Shown here one piece after another: positions 6,278 to 16,842 of a stretch of DNA of 42,051 bases. Every line of letters starts with the position of its first letter. Position 1 is the stretch's first letter. Below the pieces are notes generated by a model. The model had not been told where the DNA came from. It did not search any database and saw nothing but the letters and a program-made list of their open reading frames with translations. Where the stretch lies: NCBI GenBank assembly GCA_024639975.1, contig JAHEFX010000009.1, forward strand, positions 1 through 42,051, read 5' to 3'. The position numbers and the translations under genes are program-made. The DNA is from a bacterium. GTDB lineage: Bacteria; Actinomycetota; Acidimicrobiia; Spongiisociales; JAENVV01.

Positions 6278-8809
6278 TCAGCTGTCGCCGTCGCCGGGTG
6301 GCGGCCCCTGGCCCTGCCGGCCGACGACGAGGGTGATGGTCGCCTCGTCCACGATCAGGTAGCCCGGCGCTGTGTCCTGGCCGAGCACCCGGCCGACCTC
6401 GGCGGGCGTCCAGGTGTCCTTCCACTGGATGAGGTAGGTGATGGTGACACCCGTCTCCTCCTGGATCGTGATCAACTGGTTGTCCACCTGGGCTGTGGTG
6501 CTGCCCACGAAGTTCGGGAGTGCGATCTCCGGCGGGATGCCGTTCGAGATCTCGATCGACAGCACCGTGCCCTGGGCGACCTTGCTCCCCGGGGCGACGG
6601 ACTGGCCGAGGATCGTGCCGACGGGTTCGGTCGAGTTGACCTCCGTGACGGCGGGGCGCAAGTGCGCCGCCCAGACCAACTGGTTGATCTGGTTGACGTC
6701 GAGGAGCGCCGGATTGCCATCGGCGTCGAGGCTTACGTCCGGTACCTCGGTCGATGGCGTGGCGAAGTAGTCGCTCACGCCCGACGGGTCCGGCGGGAAC
6801 TGGCCTGCGTCCTCGTCGGCGAGGACGATCTCCATGAACTCACGCCAGATCGGGGCGGGCACCGAGCCACCGAACACCCGGCTGTAGTACTCGCCGTTGA
6901 TCGTCACGTCGCGCAGCGGGTCCTGCTCCTCCGGGAAGCCGACCCAGACCGCCGTCGAGTAGTTCGGGACGTAACCCACGTACCAGGCGTCGTTGTAGTT
7001 CTGGTGGGTGCCCGTCTTGCCGCCTTGGGGGATGTCTCCCTCGAGGTCGGCTCGCCAGGCGGTACCGGCCGAGGTCGGGACCTTCAGCATCGGCTGGCGG
7101 GCAGCGGCGAAGATCGCCGGGTCGAAGTGCTGTTCGGGTACGACCCGATGCTGGTAGACGATCTCACCCGACTGCGTCGTGATGTCCTGGATCAGGTACG
7201 ACGGTGCCCACTGGCCGTTCGTGGCAAAGTTCGTGTAGGCGGAGGCCATCTCGAGTGGCGAGACGGCACTGGCACCGAGGGCGAGGGCCGGCACCGGGGC
7301 CAAGGGAGCTTCCTTGATGCCCATGAGGCGGGCGGTGTCCACGATGTTCTGCGGTCCGACCTCGAGCGAGACACCGGCGTAGACCACGTTGACCGAGCGG
7401 TAGGTCGCCTCGGTCAGCTGCATGAGTCCCGCACCGCCACCGCCGGCGTTCGAGACCTTCCACTCGCCATCGGGGTAGCAGAGGTCAGGGCACTCGAATG
7501 TGTTGGGCGAGGTCGAGTTCCACCAGGTCCCCAGCGTGATGCCCTGGTCCAGGGCGGCCACCAGGGCGATCGGCTTGAAGGACGATCCCGGATTGCGGCG
7601 TCCCTGCACGGCGAGGTCGAATTGCTCCTTCTCGAAGTCGAGCCCCGATGCCATCACCCGGACGGCGCCGGTCCAGTTGTCGACCATCGCGATGGCGCCG
7701 GTGGGGGCCTTCACCTCGGGGTCGTCGGGGGTGGGGAGCCACGACTGGAGCATGTCGGTGGCTTCCCGCTGCAGGTCGAGGTCGATGGTCGTGTGGATCT
7801 CGAGCCCGCCACCACCGGTGCAGGCGGTGTCGTCGGCGGGACAGCCGAACAGGGCGATCTTCCGCGCCTCGGCGGTGGTCCCGAGGGCGTCGAACGTGGG
7901 GTCGGAGAGGTCCAGCAGGCGCCGGCGGACCTCGGCGACGACGTGCTCGGCGATCGAGACCTCCTCGCGGTGCTCGATCACGCTGAGGGGCTGGTCCCAG
8001 GCCTGCTCGGCGGCCGCCCGGGTGATCCACCCCTCGTCGAGCATGTTGGCCACGACGTCATCGCGACGCTCGACGGCCAGTTGCGGATTGCGGCGGGGGT
8101 CGTAGGAGCCGGGGGAGCGGAGCAGCATGGCGAGGGTGGCTGCGTCGGCCACCGTGAGCTCGTCGAGCTCCTTGCCGAAGTACTCGTCGGCGGCGGCAGT
8201 GACGCCGTAGGCGCTGTAGCCGAAGTAGACGGAGTTCATGTAGAACTCGAGGATCGTCTGCTTGGGGTAGCGCCGCTCGAGCTCGATGGCGGTCAGGGCT
8301 TCCTTGATCTTGCGCTTGTAGGAGATCTCGTCGCCCACGAAGCTCTGCTTGACGACCTGCTGGGTGATGGTGGAGCCACCACGCTGGGTGTCGTAGACGA
8401 TGTTGTCTGCAGCGGCGGAGATGATGGCCTGGAGGTCGACGCCGTCGTGGGTGAAGAAGTCCTCGTCCTCGGCGGCGAGGATGGCGTAGGTCATCTGGAG
8501 GGGGACGTCCTCGAAGGCTGCGGGCTCGGAGACCCGGCCGTCGTGCAGCGTCGCCAACAGGGTGCCGTCGGAGGAGTAGATGTTGCTCACCCGCGAGAGG
8601 TCCGGGAGGATGAGCTCGGAGCCGTCGACCTCGGGGATGAACGTCTCGTCCAGGGCCTCCCAGGTGCCGGCGGCGGCGCTGGCGGTCATGAAGGAGAACA
8701 GGCCCATCCACGACGCGCTCAGTACGGCGATCGAGAGCAGCATCGCGAGGGCAGCGAACCAGCGACCTCGGCGGTCGCGTCGCTCGACGTGGTGGATGGG
8801 GGAAGCCAT
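6278..8809 (-). CDS. Class A penicillin-binding protein with PASTA repeats
   Basis: 843-residue bifunctional peptidoglycan synthase anchored by one helix (about 18-45). The GT51 transglycosylase domain has AAEDEDFFTHDGVD with catalytic E114, RGGSTITQQVVKQ (143-155) and KRKIKEALTAIELERRYPKQ. The transpeptidase domain has SxxK at S409-K412 (PGSSFKP), SVN at 472-474 and KTG at 598-600. Two PASTA-like repeats follow, with EVPDVSLDADGN and ALPNFVGSTTAQVDNQL; such repeats bind muropeptides or position the enzyme at the septum. Three cysteines sit between the domains (GCPADDTACTG) and near FECPDLCYP. An ECF-like promoter lies just upstream. Domain set is complete. Confidence 0.95.
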   Translation of the reverse strand: MASPIHHVERRDRRGRWFAALAMLLSIAVLSASWMGLFSFMTASAAAGTWEALDETFIPEVDGSELILPDLSRVSNIYSSDGTLLATLHDGRVSEPAAFEDVPLQMTYAILAAEDEDFFTHDGVDLQAIISAAADNIVYDTQRGGSTITQQVVKQSFVGDEISYKRKIKEALTAIELERRYPKQTILEFYMNSVYFGYSAYGVTAAADEYFGKELDELTVADAATLAMLLRSPGSYDPRRNPQLAVERRDDVVANMLDEGWITRAAAEQAWDQPLSVIEHREEVSIAEHVVAEVRRRLLDLSDPTFDALGTTAEARKIALFGCPADDTACTGGGGLEIHTTIDLDLQREATDMLQSWLPTPDDPEVKAPTGAIAMVDNWTGAVRVMASGLDFEKEQFDLAVQGRRNPGSSFKPIALVAALDQGITLGTWWNSTSPNTFECPDLCYPDGEWKVSNAGGGGAGLMQLTEATYRSVNVVYAGVSLEVGPQNIVDTARLMGIKEAPLAPVPALALGASAVSPLEMASAYTNFATNGQWAPSYLIQDITTQSGEIVYQHRVVPEQHFDPAIFAAARQPMLKVPTSAGTAWRADLEGDIPQGGKTGTHQNYNDAWYVGYVPNYSTAVWVGFPEEQDPLRDVTINGEYYSRVFGGSVPAPIWREFMEIVLADEDAGQFPPDPSGVSDYFATPSTEVPDVSLDADGNPALLDVNQINQLVWAAHLRPAVTEVNSTEPVGTILGQSVAPGSKVAQGTVLSIEISNGIPPEIALPNFVGSTTAQVDNQLITIQEETGVTITYLIQWKDTWTPAEVGRVLGQDTAPGYLIVDEATITLVVGRQGQGPPPGDGDS

Positions 8810-8824
8810 GGGAGTCCAATGGGT

Positions 8825-8852
8825 AGAACGGACGGGGCAGAGAACAGGTTCC
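8825..8852 (-). promoter_or_regulatory. ECF-sigma-like promoter for the PBP gene
   Basis: On the minus strand GGAACC (8852-8847), a 16-base spacer and CGTTCT (8830-8825) match the GGAAC-N16-CGTT form of ECF sigma promoters. The ATG at 8809 is 15 nt further on. Envelope-stress control of a PBP would fit, but this is prediction from the motif alone. Confidence 0.4.
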
Positions 8853-8855
8853 TTG

Positions 8856-8861
8856 TATCCT
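8856..8861 (+). promoter_or_regulatory. Candidate -10 box for the mutase operon
   Basis: TATCCT in the divergent gap, 37 nt before the ATG at 8899. No convincing -35. It partly faces the ECF-like PBP promoter. Confidence 0.3.
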
Positions 8862-8898
8862 CCGCCCGTCCTCGGAGAAGATTACAAGTGCCGGGGCT

Positions 8899-10482
<1,584 letters not shown>

Positions 10483-10490
10483 GAGGCAGC

Positions 10491-11849
10491 ATGGACGACG
10501 ACCGCACCCATTTCCTGGTACTCGGCGGCGGCCCGGCCGGCGTCGCCGCCGCGATCCGGGCCTCGACCCTCGGGGCTCGCGTGACCGTGGTGGAGAAGGA
10601 CATCATCGGTGGTGCCGCCCACCTCTGGGACTGCATCCCATCCAAGACCATGGTGGCGTCGGCACACCGACGCCGGAACATGCGGACGGCGCCGCAGCTC
10701 GGGGTCCCGGGGGTGGCCCGTGACGTGGACCTGCCGGCGCTGAACGACCGGATGGAGCGGATCTCGAACGACATCTCCCACGGCGAGGTCGGCATGCTGG
10801 AGTCACTGGGCGTCGAGCGCCTCGAAGGCTGGGGGAAGTTGACCGGCCCGAAGTCTGCGGTGGCATCGACGGCCGACGGGGATGTCCGGATCGCCTTCGA
10901 CCTGGCCGTCGTGTCGACCGGGTCGGCACCCCGCGTGCCGGACTGGGCCCAACCCGACGGCCGACGGGTGCTGACGACGAGGGACGCCTACGGCCTCGAC
11001 GAGCTGCCCGAACACGTCGTGGTCGTCGGATCCGGTGTCACCGGGGTGGAGTTCGTCAACATCTGGGCCTCCCTCGGGTCGAAGGTGACGCTGGTGGTCT
11101 CCCGACAGCAGGTGCTGCCGCACCGCGATCCAGAGGTGGCGGCGGTCCTCGAGGAGGACTTCCTCGAGCGCGGTGTGCGGTTGTTGAAGGGTGCGAGGGC
11201 CGTCGGTGTGGAGACCACCGACAGTGGGGTGGTCGTTGCCACCGACGACGGGCGTCGCGTCGAGGGCTCCCACGTGCTTCTGGCGATCGGATCCGTCCCC
11301 CTCACCGAAGGCATCGGTCTGGACGCCGCCGGCGTGGAGACCGATGGCGGTTTCATTCCGGTCGACCAATTCAACCGGACGAACGTGCCGCACATCTATG
11401 CGGCGGGCGACGTCACCGGGCAGCTGCCCCTCTCGTCGGTGGCGACGGTCCAGGGTCGAAAGCTCGCCCACCACGCCATGGGACGTCCCACCCGGCCGCT
11501 GGACTACCGGCGGGTGGCCCAGGCGATCTTCACCGAGCCGGAGATCGCCTCCGTAGGGCTCGACGAGGCCGATGCCGCGGCCGAGGGCCGCCGGATCCGG
11601 TCGACGAAGGTCCCCTTCGCATCGAACTCGAGGTCGGTCATCCAAGACGCAACCCGAGGGTTCGTGAAGCTCATCTCCGACCCGGCCACCCATGAGGTGC
11701 TGGGTGGAACCATCGTGGGCTACCGGGCGGCAGACCTGATCGGGATCGTGGCGCTGGCCGTGCAGGCTCGGGTCCACGTCGAGGACGTGGTGGATACGAT
11801 CATGGTCCATCCGAGTCTCTCCGAGTCGATCGCGCACGCGGCCGACTGA
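10491..11849 (+). CDS. LpdA-like pyridine nucleotide:quinone reductase flavoprotein
   Basis: 452-residue FAD/NAD(P) flavoprotein of the disulfide reductase fold. The FAD motif is LGGGPAGVAAA, the NAD(P) motif VVVGSGVTGVEF, and the second FAD motif IYAAGDVTG. The redox loop reads GGAAHLWDCIPSK: the second cysteine (C48) is present but the first is A43, so the usual redox disulfide cannot form. Mycobacterial LpdA (Rv3303c) also lacks the first cysteine and acts as a quinone reductase rather than a lipoamide dehydrogenase. The C-terminal HPSLSE keeps the His-Glu pair. The ATG at 10491 has AGAGG upstream; another ATG at 10479 overlaps the mutase stop. Confidence 0.88.
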   Translation: MDDDRTHFLVLGGGPAGVAAAIRASTLGARVTVVEKDIIGGAAHLWDCIPSKTMVASAHRRRNMRTAPQLGVPGVARDVDLPALNDRMERISNDISHGEVGMLESLGVERLEGWGKLTGPKSAVASTADGDVRIAFDLAVVSTGSAPRVPDWAQPDGRRVLTTRDAYGLDELPEHVVVVGSGVTGVEFVNIWASLGSKVTLVVSRQQVLPHRDPEVAAVLEEDFLERGVRLLKGARAVGVETTDSGVVVATDDGRRVEGSHVLLAIGSVPLTEGIGLDAAGVETDGGFIPVDQFNRTNVPHIYAAGDVTGQLPLSSVATVQGRKLAHHAMGRPTRPLDYRRVAQAIFTEPEIASVGLDEADAAAEGRRIRSTKVPFASNSRSVIQDATRGFVKLISDPATHEVLGGTIVGYRAADLIGIVALAVQARVHVEDVVDTIMVHPSLSESIAHAAD

Positions 11850-11850
11850 C

Positions 11851-13440
11851 TCACCCCTCGTCGGCCGGCCCCACCCTGAGGACGATCTGCTTCTCCGGGA
11901 TGATCCGGATCCGCACCGTGACTTCGCGGCCCACCTCGGAGGCGATGTCGGCAGCGAGGGACCCGCCGTCGAGGTTCTCGGAGTCGAGCGGTCCCGCCAG
12001 CACCACTTCCACCGTTTCCGAGGACAACCTGACGGCAATCGCTTCATACGGGGTGTCTTCGACCGCCTCGGCGGCGATCCGCTCGAGTGCGGCCTGGTTC
12101 GAGGCGGACGTGACGAGCTCCTCACCGCTGAGGGTGAGCGGGATGGCGATGATCGCGAGCGCCAGGATCGACGTGGCGAACGTCCTTGCGATCGATCCTG
12201 CTTCCGCCTCGATCCTGTTCCAAGGGGTGAGACCGAGGAGGAAGAAGACGGTCGAGGCGGCGACGATGATGCCGACCAGGTTGGTGGCGAAGAGCAGGAA
12301 GGCGCCGAGCGCAAGTCCGGGCTCGCCCTCCTGGAAGGTCGTGCCAACGACCGAGAGCGGGGGGACCAGGGCCACGGCGATGGCCACGCCGGGCAAAGAA
12401 TCCGAGACATCCCGACGCGCACTCGCGTAGGCGCCGGCCGCTCCTGCAGCGATGGCGATGGCGAGGTCGACGAGCGTCGGCGCCACCCGCGAACTGATTT
12501 GGGTGTTGGTGGCGACGTTGATGAAATTCCCGACGTACCTCGACAGCACATAGGAGAGGGCGATCGCCACCACCATTCCGAGGCTGATGAGCCCGAACGA
12601 TCTCAGGAACCTGCTCGTCCAACCGCTCACGATGGAGGCTGCGGAACCGAGGATCGGTGTCATCAGCGGGGCGATGAGCATGGCTCCGATGACGACGGCG
12701 GTGGAGTCCGAAGCGATACCGAACGTGGCGATGGCCGTGGAGAAGGACATGAGGGCCACGAAACGCCAGACCCGCTGGACCGATGCGCTTCCTTCGACAA
12801 ACAGGCTGCCTTCGACCTCGGCCCTGGTCTCCTCGCCGACGTCCCGTCGGCGAAGGAAGTCGTAGACAACCGTGCTGCTCTCGGCCAAGGACGCTGGATC
12901 GGCGGCCGGGTCGGCCCACGCCCGTTGCAGGTTCACGAGCCCTTGGGCGAGCCACAGGAGGGCGAAGGCGATCCCGATCAGCGCCAAGACCTCCGGACTG
13001 AACCAGATGAGGCTTGCCCCGAGGATCTGGGCAGCCGGCGAGAAGTAGGCCCACGCCTCCCGTCGGCGATCCCGGTCGCGCAGCAGGTGCCAAAGCTCGG
13101 ATAGTCCCCTCGCCGCGAGGATCAAGACGAGTGCCGTCACGAGGGCGTCGGGGCGTCGGGCCCGCAGGACCATGAAGACCGTGCCGGCGGCGATGATCAG
13201 TAGGTCGCGGAGGAGTTCATGCCAGTCGATGGAGTCCCGGCGTACGGTTCGCCACGCCCCGCTGAACCCGATCACCATGAGGGCAATGCCGGAGATGGTG
13301 AACAAGAGCCGCGTCGTCGCCGCCGGGTACAGGAGTGCGAAGGCCACCACGAGCAGCGATGTGATGGCGCGGACCCCGGCCTTGCCCACGAGCGCGGCCT
13401 GAACGCGTTCTGATCTCGGGGCCTCGGTCACTTCCTCCAT
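11851..13440 (-). CDS. DUF308-like/DUF389 fusion membrane protein
   Basis: 529-residue polytopic inner-membrane protein. Residues about 20-180 hold several transmembrane helices resembling HdeD/DUF308 (SGIALMVIGFSGAWRTVRRD). Residues about 215-430 are a DUF389 domain: MSFSTAIATFGIASDSTAVV, then IGAMLIAPLMTPILGSAASI, and SDSLPGVAIAVALVPPLSVV. The last 100 residues form a soluble tail with two beta-rich stretches (EAIAVRLSSETVEVVLAGPL; VTVRIRIIPEKQIVLRV). The function of DUF389 proteins is not established. It has its own TAGCCT box and ends one base from the convergent flavoprotein gene. Confidence 0.88.
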   Translation of the reverse strand: MEEVTEAPRSERVQAALVGKAGVRAITSLLVVAFALLYPAATTRLLFTISGIALMVIGFSGAWRTVRRDSIDWHELLRDLLIIAAGTVFMVLRARRPDALVTALVLILAARGLSELWHLLRDRDRRREAWAYFSPAAQILGASLIWFSPEVLALIGIAFALLWLAQGLVNLQRAWADPAADPASLAESSTVVYDFLRRRDVGEETRAEVEGSLFVEGSASVQRVWRFVALMSFSTAIATFGIASDSTAVVIGAMLIAPLMTPILGSAASIVSGWTSRFLRSFGLISLGMVVAIALSYVLSRYVGNFINVATNTQISSRVAPTLVDLAIAIAAGAAGAYASARRDVSDSLPGVAIAVALVPPLSVVGTTFQEGEPGLALGAFLLFATNLVGIIVAASTVFFLLGLTPWNRIEAEAGSIARTFATSILALAIIAIPLTLSGEELVTSASNQAALERIAAEAVEDTPYEAIAVRLSSETVEVVLAGPLDSENLDGGSLAADIASEVGREVTVRIRIIPEKQIVLRVGPADEG

Positions 13441-13449
13441 CCGCGCCGC

Positions 13450-13455
13450 AGGCTA
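13450..13455 (-). promoter_or_regulatory. Near-leaderless -10 box, DUF389 gene
   Basis: TAGCCT on the minus strand, 9 nt before the ATG at 13440, implying a leader of only about 2-3 nt. Confidence 0.5.
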
Positions 13456-13462
13456 TCGGCCG

Positions 13463-15220
13463 TCAGCGGACGATCGCCAGCACGTCCCCCGGGGCAACCG
13501 TGTCGCCCGCCTGGACCCGCAGCTCTATGACCTCACCGGCAGCCGGGGCGGAGATCTCGTTCTCCATCTTCATGGCTTCGAGCACCAGAAGGGAGTCACC
13601 TTCGTCGACCGAATCGCCGGCCGCGACGGAGAGCTTGACGATGGTCCCCTGCATGGGTGCGGTGATGATCCCGTCCGAGGAACCGGAGGGCGCATTGGTC
13701 GTCTTGCGCGAAGGCGGCCGTCGCCGCTGCGCTCCGGGCCCGCCGGGGGCGGGTTCGGGTGCCCAGAACTTCACGGAGAACCGACGTCCGCCCACCTCGA
13801 CTGTCATGTTGCGCTCGGCGAGTGCCTCGTCCTCTGGAATCGCTTCGGCTGGAGCGACACCGATCCTGCTCAGGTCGACGGCATCCTCGACCCACTTCGT
13901 GTAGTGGGTCCCGGCGATGAAGTCGGGATGGCTGAGGACCACTTCGTGTGCACCGAGCGTCGTGGCGACTCCGCCGACCTCGTACTCGGCCACCGCGCGC
14001 TTGGCCCGGGCGATCGCCTCCTCCCGGTTGGCGGCCCAGATCACGACCTTGGCGATGAGGTTGTCGTAGTACTGCGAGATGGTCGAACCCGCCTCGACCC
14101 ACGAGTCGACACGGACCCCGTATCCGGCCGGCTCGCGGTAGCGGGTGAGTGTGCCGGGCGTCGGTACGAAATTGCGCGCCGGGTCCTCGGCGTTCACCCG
14201 CAGCTCGATGGCGTGGCCGTAGGGAGTCACCGAGTCGACCGAGAGCGGCTCGCCGGCCGCGATGCGGAACTGCTCGCGGACGATGTCCACACCGGTGACC
14301 ATCTCGGTGACCGTGTGCTCCACCTGCAGGCGGGTGTTCATCTCGAGGAAGTAGAAACTCTCACCATCGGCGTCGAGCAGGAACTCGACCGTGCCGGCGT
14401 TCCGGTAGTCGCAGGCTTCGGCGACGGCGAGGGCAGCTGAACCCATCTCTTCGCGGACCTTCGGGGACAGGCCGGGCGAGGGGGTCTCCTCGACCAGCTT
14501 CTGGTGCCGTCGCTGCACCGAGCAGTCACGTTCACCCAGGAAGAGCGCATTCCCGTGGTCATCGACGAGGATCTGGGCCTCGACGTGGCGGGGGCGTTGG
14601 AGGTACTTCTCGACGTACACCTCGGCCGAGCCGAAGTAGGCGGCCGCTTCTCGTCGAGCCCCATCGAAGGCATCTTGCAGCTCGTCGGGGGATCCCACGA
14701 CCCGCAGCCCCTTCCCGCCGCCGCCGTGGGCTGCCTTGATGGCGACCGGGTAGCCGAAGTCTTCGGCAACGGCGACGATCTCCTCCACGGAGGTCAAGGG
14801 GGACGCCGTACCCGGGACGGTCGGCACGCCCGCTGCCTGGACGGCGACGCGGGAGGCGATCTTGTCGCCCATGGTCTCTATGGCCGACGGGGGCGGGCCG
14901 ACCCAGATCAACCCGGCATGGATGACGGCGCGGGCGAAGCTGGCGTTCTCGGCAAGGAACCCGTAGCCGGGATGCACCGCATCGGCTCTCGACTCCCTCG
15001 CCACCTCGAGGATCTTCTCGGCGTCGAGGTAGGACTCCGTCGCCGGTGCCGGGCCGATGTTCCAGGCTTCGTCGGCTAGCTCGACATGGAGGGCGTCGCG
15101 GTCGAGCTCCGAGTACACGGCGACCGTCCGAAGCCCCATCTCGCGTGCCGTTCGGATGATGCGGACCGCGATCTCGCCCCGGTTGGCGATGAGGACGGAT
15201 TGGATGGTTCGGTCGGTCAC
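13463..15220 (-). CDS. pccA: Biotin-dependent acyl-CoA carboxylase alpha subunit
   Basis: 585-residue biotin carboxylase-BCCP fusion that carboxylates biotin with ATP and bicarbonate for a PccB-type partner. The N-terminus VTDRTIQSVLIANRGEIAVR, the ATP-grasp loop AAHGGGGKGLRVV, the catalytic region LGERDCSVQRRHQKLVEE and EMNTRLQVEHTVTE are complete. The C-terminal BCCP carries EAMKMENE with the biotinyl lysine K551 (codon 13568-13570). A Pro/Arg-rich linker (about 478-505) joins the parts. The GTG at 15220 overlaps the pccB stop as GTGA, so the subunits are translationally coupled. Propionyl-CoA as substrate is inferred from the nearby mutase; acetyl-CoA is possible. Confidence 0.94.
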   Translation of the reverse strand: MTDRTIQSVLIANRGEIAVRIIRTAREMGLRTVAVYSELDRDALHVELADEAWNIGPAPATESYLDAEKILEVARESRADAVHPGYGFLAENASFARAVIHAGLIWVGPPPSAIETMGDKIASRVAVQAAGVPTVPGTASPLTSVEEIVAVAEDFGYPVAIKAAHGGGGKGLRVVGSPDELQDAFDGARREAAAYFGSAEVYVEKYLQRPRHVEAQILVDDHGNALFLGERDCSVQRRHQKLVEETPSPGLSPKVREEMGSAALAVAEACDYRNAGTVEFLLDADGESFYFLEMNTRLQVEHTVTEMVTGVDIVREQFRIAAGEPLSVDSVTPYGHAIELRVNAEDPARNFVPTPGTLTRYREPAGYGVRVDSWVEAGSTISQYYDNLIAKVVIWAANREEAIARAKRAVAEYEVGGVATTLGAHEVVLSHPDFIAGTHYTKWVEDAVDLSRIGVAPAEAIPEDEALAERNMTVEVGGRRFSVKFWAPEPAPGGPGAQRRRPPSRKTTNAPSGSSDGIITAPMQGTIVKLSVAAGDSVDEGDSLLVLEAMKMENEISAPAAGEVIELRVQAGDTVAPGDVLAIVR

Positions 15221-16767
15221 AGCGGGATGTTCCCATGCTTCTTGGCGGGCAGGGCCTCGCGTTTGGTCCGGAGCATCCGCAGGGCGGCGACGAGCTTCGG
15301 TCGGGTCTGCCTCGGCTCTATTACCTCGTCCACCAGGCCGAGCTCGGCGGCCCGATACGGGTTGTTGAACTGCTCCTCGTAGTCGGCCACGAGTTCGGTC
15401 CGGCGCCCCTCGGGGTCGTCGGTGTCGACGAGCTCCCGACGGTGGATGATGTTGACGGCGCCCTGGGCGCCCATCACGGCGATCTGGGCCGACGGCCATG
15501 CGTACACGAGGTCCGCTCGGATGCCGCGTGCGTTCATGACCAGGTAGGCCCCGCCGTAGGCCTTCCGGGTGATGATGGAGATGCGGGGGACCGTCGCCTC
15601 GCAGTAGGCGTAGAGGAGCTTCGCCCCGTGTCGGATGATCCCGCCGTGCTCCTGGGCGACGCCGGGAAGGAAGCCCGGGACGTCCACGAAGGTGACGAGG
15701 GGGATCGAGAAGGCATCGCAGAAGCGGACGAACCGCGCGCCCTTCTCCGAGGCGGCGATGTCGAGCGTCCCGGCGTAGGAAGCGGGCTGGTTGCCGACGA
15801 TGCCGACGGTGTGGCCCTCGACCCTGGCCAACCCGACCACGATGTTGGTGGCGAACGACTCGTGTACCTGGAGGAACTCGCCGCCATCGACCACTCGCTC
15901 GATGAGCTCGACCATGTCGTAGGGCTGGTTGGCCGAGTCCGGGATGATCAGGTCGAGGTCCTCGTCGCCCCGGTCGGGCCGGTCGGCCGGCGGGTAGAAG
16001 GGAGGGACCTCCATGTTGTTCTGGGGAAGGAAGGAGAGGAGGTAGCGGACGAGGTCCAGTGCGGCCTCCTCGTCGGCGGCGACGAAGTGGGTGACCCCGG
16101 ATCGGCCGGCATGGGCGGCGGCGCCCCCGAGCTCGTCCATCGTCACCTCCTCGCCGGTGACGGTGCGGATGACGTCGGGGCCGGTGATGAACAGGTGCGA
16201 GGTCCCGTCGACCTGGACGACGAAGTCGGTCATGGCGGGGGAGTACACGGCACCGCCGGCGCACGGCCCCATGATCACCGAGATCTGGGGGATGACCCCG
16301 GAGGCCTGGACGTTGCGCTCGAAGATCCGGCCGTAGCCGTCGAGGGCTGAGACGCCCTCCTGGATGCGGGCGCCGCCGGAGTCCTTCAGGCCGACCACCG
16401 GGGCGCCGACCTGCATGGCGAGGTCGAGGACCTTGCACACCTTGTCGGCCACGGCCTTTCCGAGGGAGCCGCCGAAGACGGTGAAGTCCTCGGCGAAGAC
16501 GAAGACCGGTCGGCCCTCCACGGTGCCATAACCGGTGACGACGGCGTCGCCGGGGGGTCGCTGGTTCTCGATCCCGAAACCCTGCGACTGGTGTTCGACC
16601 ATTTGGTCGATCTCCTGGAACGAACCGGGGTCCAGGAAGAGGTCGATCCGTTCGCGGGCGGTGAGCTTGCCCTTGTCGTGCTGGCGGTCCACGGCGCGGC
16701 CGGTACCGGCGTGGAGCGCGGCATCGCGACGCTCGCGCAGCTCTTCGATCCGCCGTTTTGTGCCCAC
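15217..16767 (-). CDS. pccB: Propionyl-CoA carboxylase beta subunit (carboxyltransferase)
   Basis: 516-residue carboxyltransferase that moves CO2 from carboxybiotin to an acyl-CoA. The GTG at 16767 (VGTKRRIEELRERR) is chosen because GGAGG lies 4 nt upstream. The N-half has GKLTARERIDLFLDPGSFQE, GVSALDGYGRIFERN and IMGPCAGGAVYSPAMTDF; the C-half has PGFLPGVAQEHGGIIRHGAK, TRKAYGGAYLVMNARG and AVMGAQGAVNII, matching actinobacterial PccB/AccD. It is followed by pccA with a 4-base overlap and is divergent from the biotin ligase gene. The C-terminus HGNIPL is the usual PccB end. Confidence 0.95.
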   Translation of the reverse strand: MGTKRRIEELRERRDAALHAGTGRAVDRQHDKGKLTARERIDLFLDPGSFQEIDQMVEHQSQGFGIENQRPPGDAVVTGYGTVEGRPVFVFAEDFTVFGGSLGKAVADKVCKVLDLAMQVGAPVVGLKDSGGARIQEGVSALDGYGRIFERNVQASGVIPQISVIMGPCAGGAVYSPAMTDFVVQVDGTSHLFITGPDVIRTVTGEEVTMDELGGAAAHAGRSGVTHFVAADEEAALDLVRYLLSFLPQNNMEVPPFYPPADRPDRGDEDLDLIIPDSANQPYDMVELIERVVDGGEFLQVHESFATNIVVGLARVEGHTVGIVGNQPASYAGTLDIAASEKGARFVRFCDAFSIPLVTFVDVPGFLPGVAQEHGGIIRHGAKLLYAYCEATVPRISIITRKAYGGAYLVMNARGIRADLVYAWPSAQIAVMGAQGAVNIIHRRELVDTDDPEGRRTELVADYEEQFNNPYRAAELGLVDEVIEPRQTRPKLVAALRMLRTKREALPAKKHGNIPL

Positions 16768-16778
16768 CTGTCCTCCGC

Positions 16779-16784
16779 TACGGT
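16779..16784 (+). promoter_or_regulatory. Candidate -10 box for birA
   Basis: TACGGT in the 75-base pccB/birA gap. Transcription from it would give a leader of roughly 50 nt carrying the AGGAG ribosome site (16834-16838) before the GTG at 16843. Confidence 0.3.
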
Positions 16785-16842
16785 GATTGGCAAGGCCCTC
16801 CGGTGGGCCCGTCTCCCGTCTTTCGACCCACGCAGGAGCACG

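Noticed and set aside
6158-8860. Near-identical string acaggttccttg-Y-atc at 6164-6179 and 8844-8859
   Set aside because: The copy at 8844 fits an ECF -35, but the other has no matching -10 and lies across the 133-aa gene start. A 16-of-17 match is expected several times by chance in 42 kb.
15221-16438. Open extension of the pccA frame upstream of its GTG
   Set aside because: This part overlaps pccB in another frame and is an Arg/Pro/Gly-rich mirror sequence; the real pccA start is the GTG at 15220.
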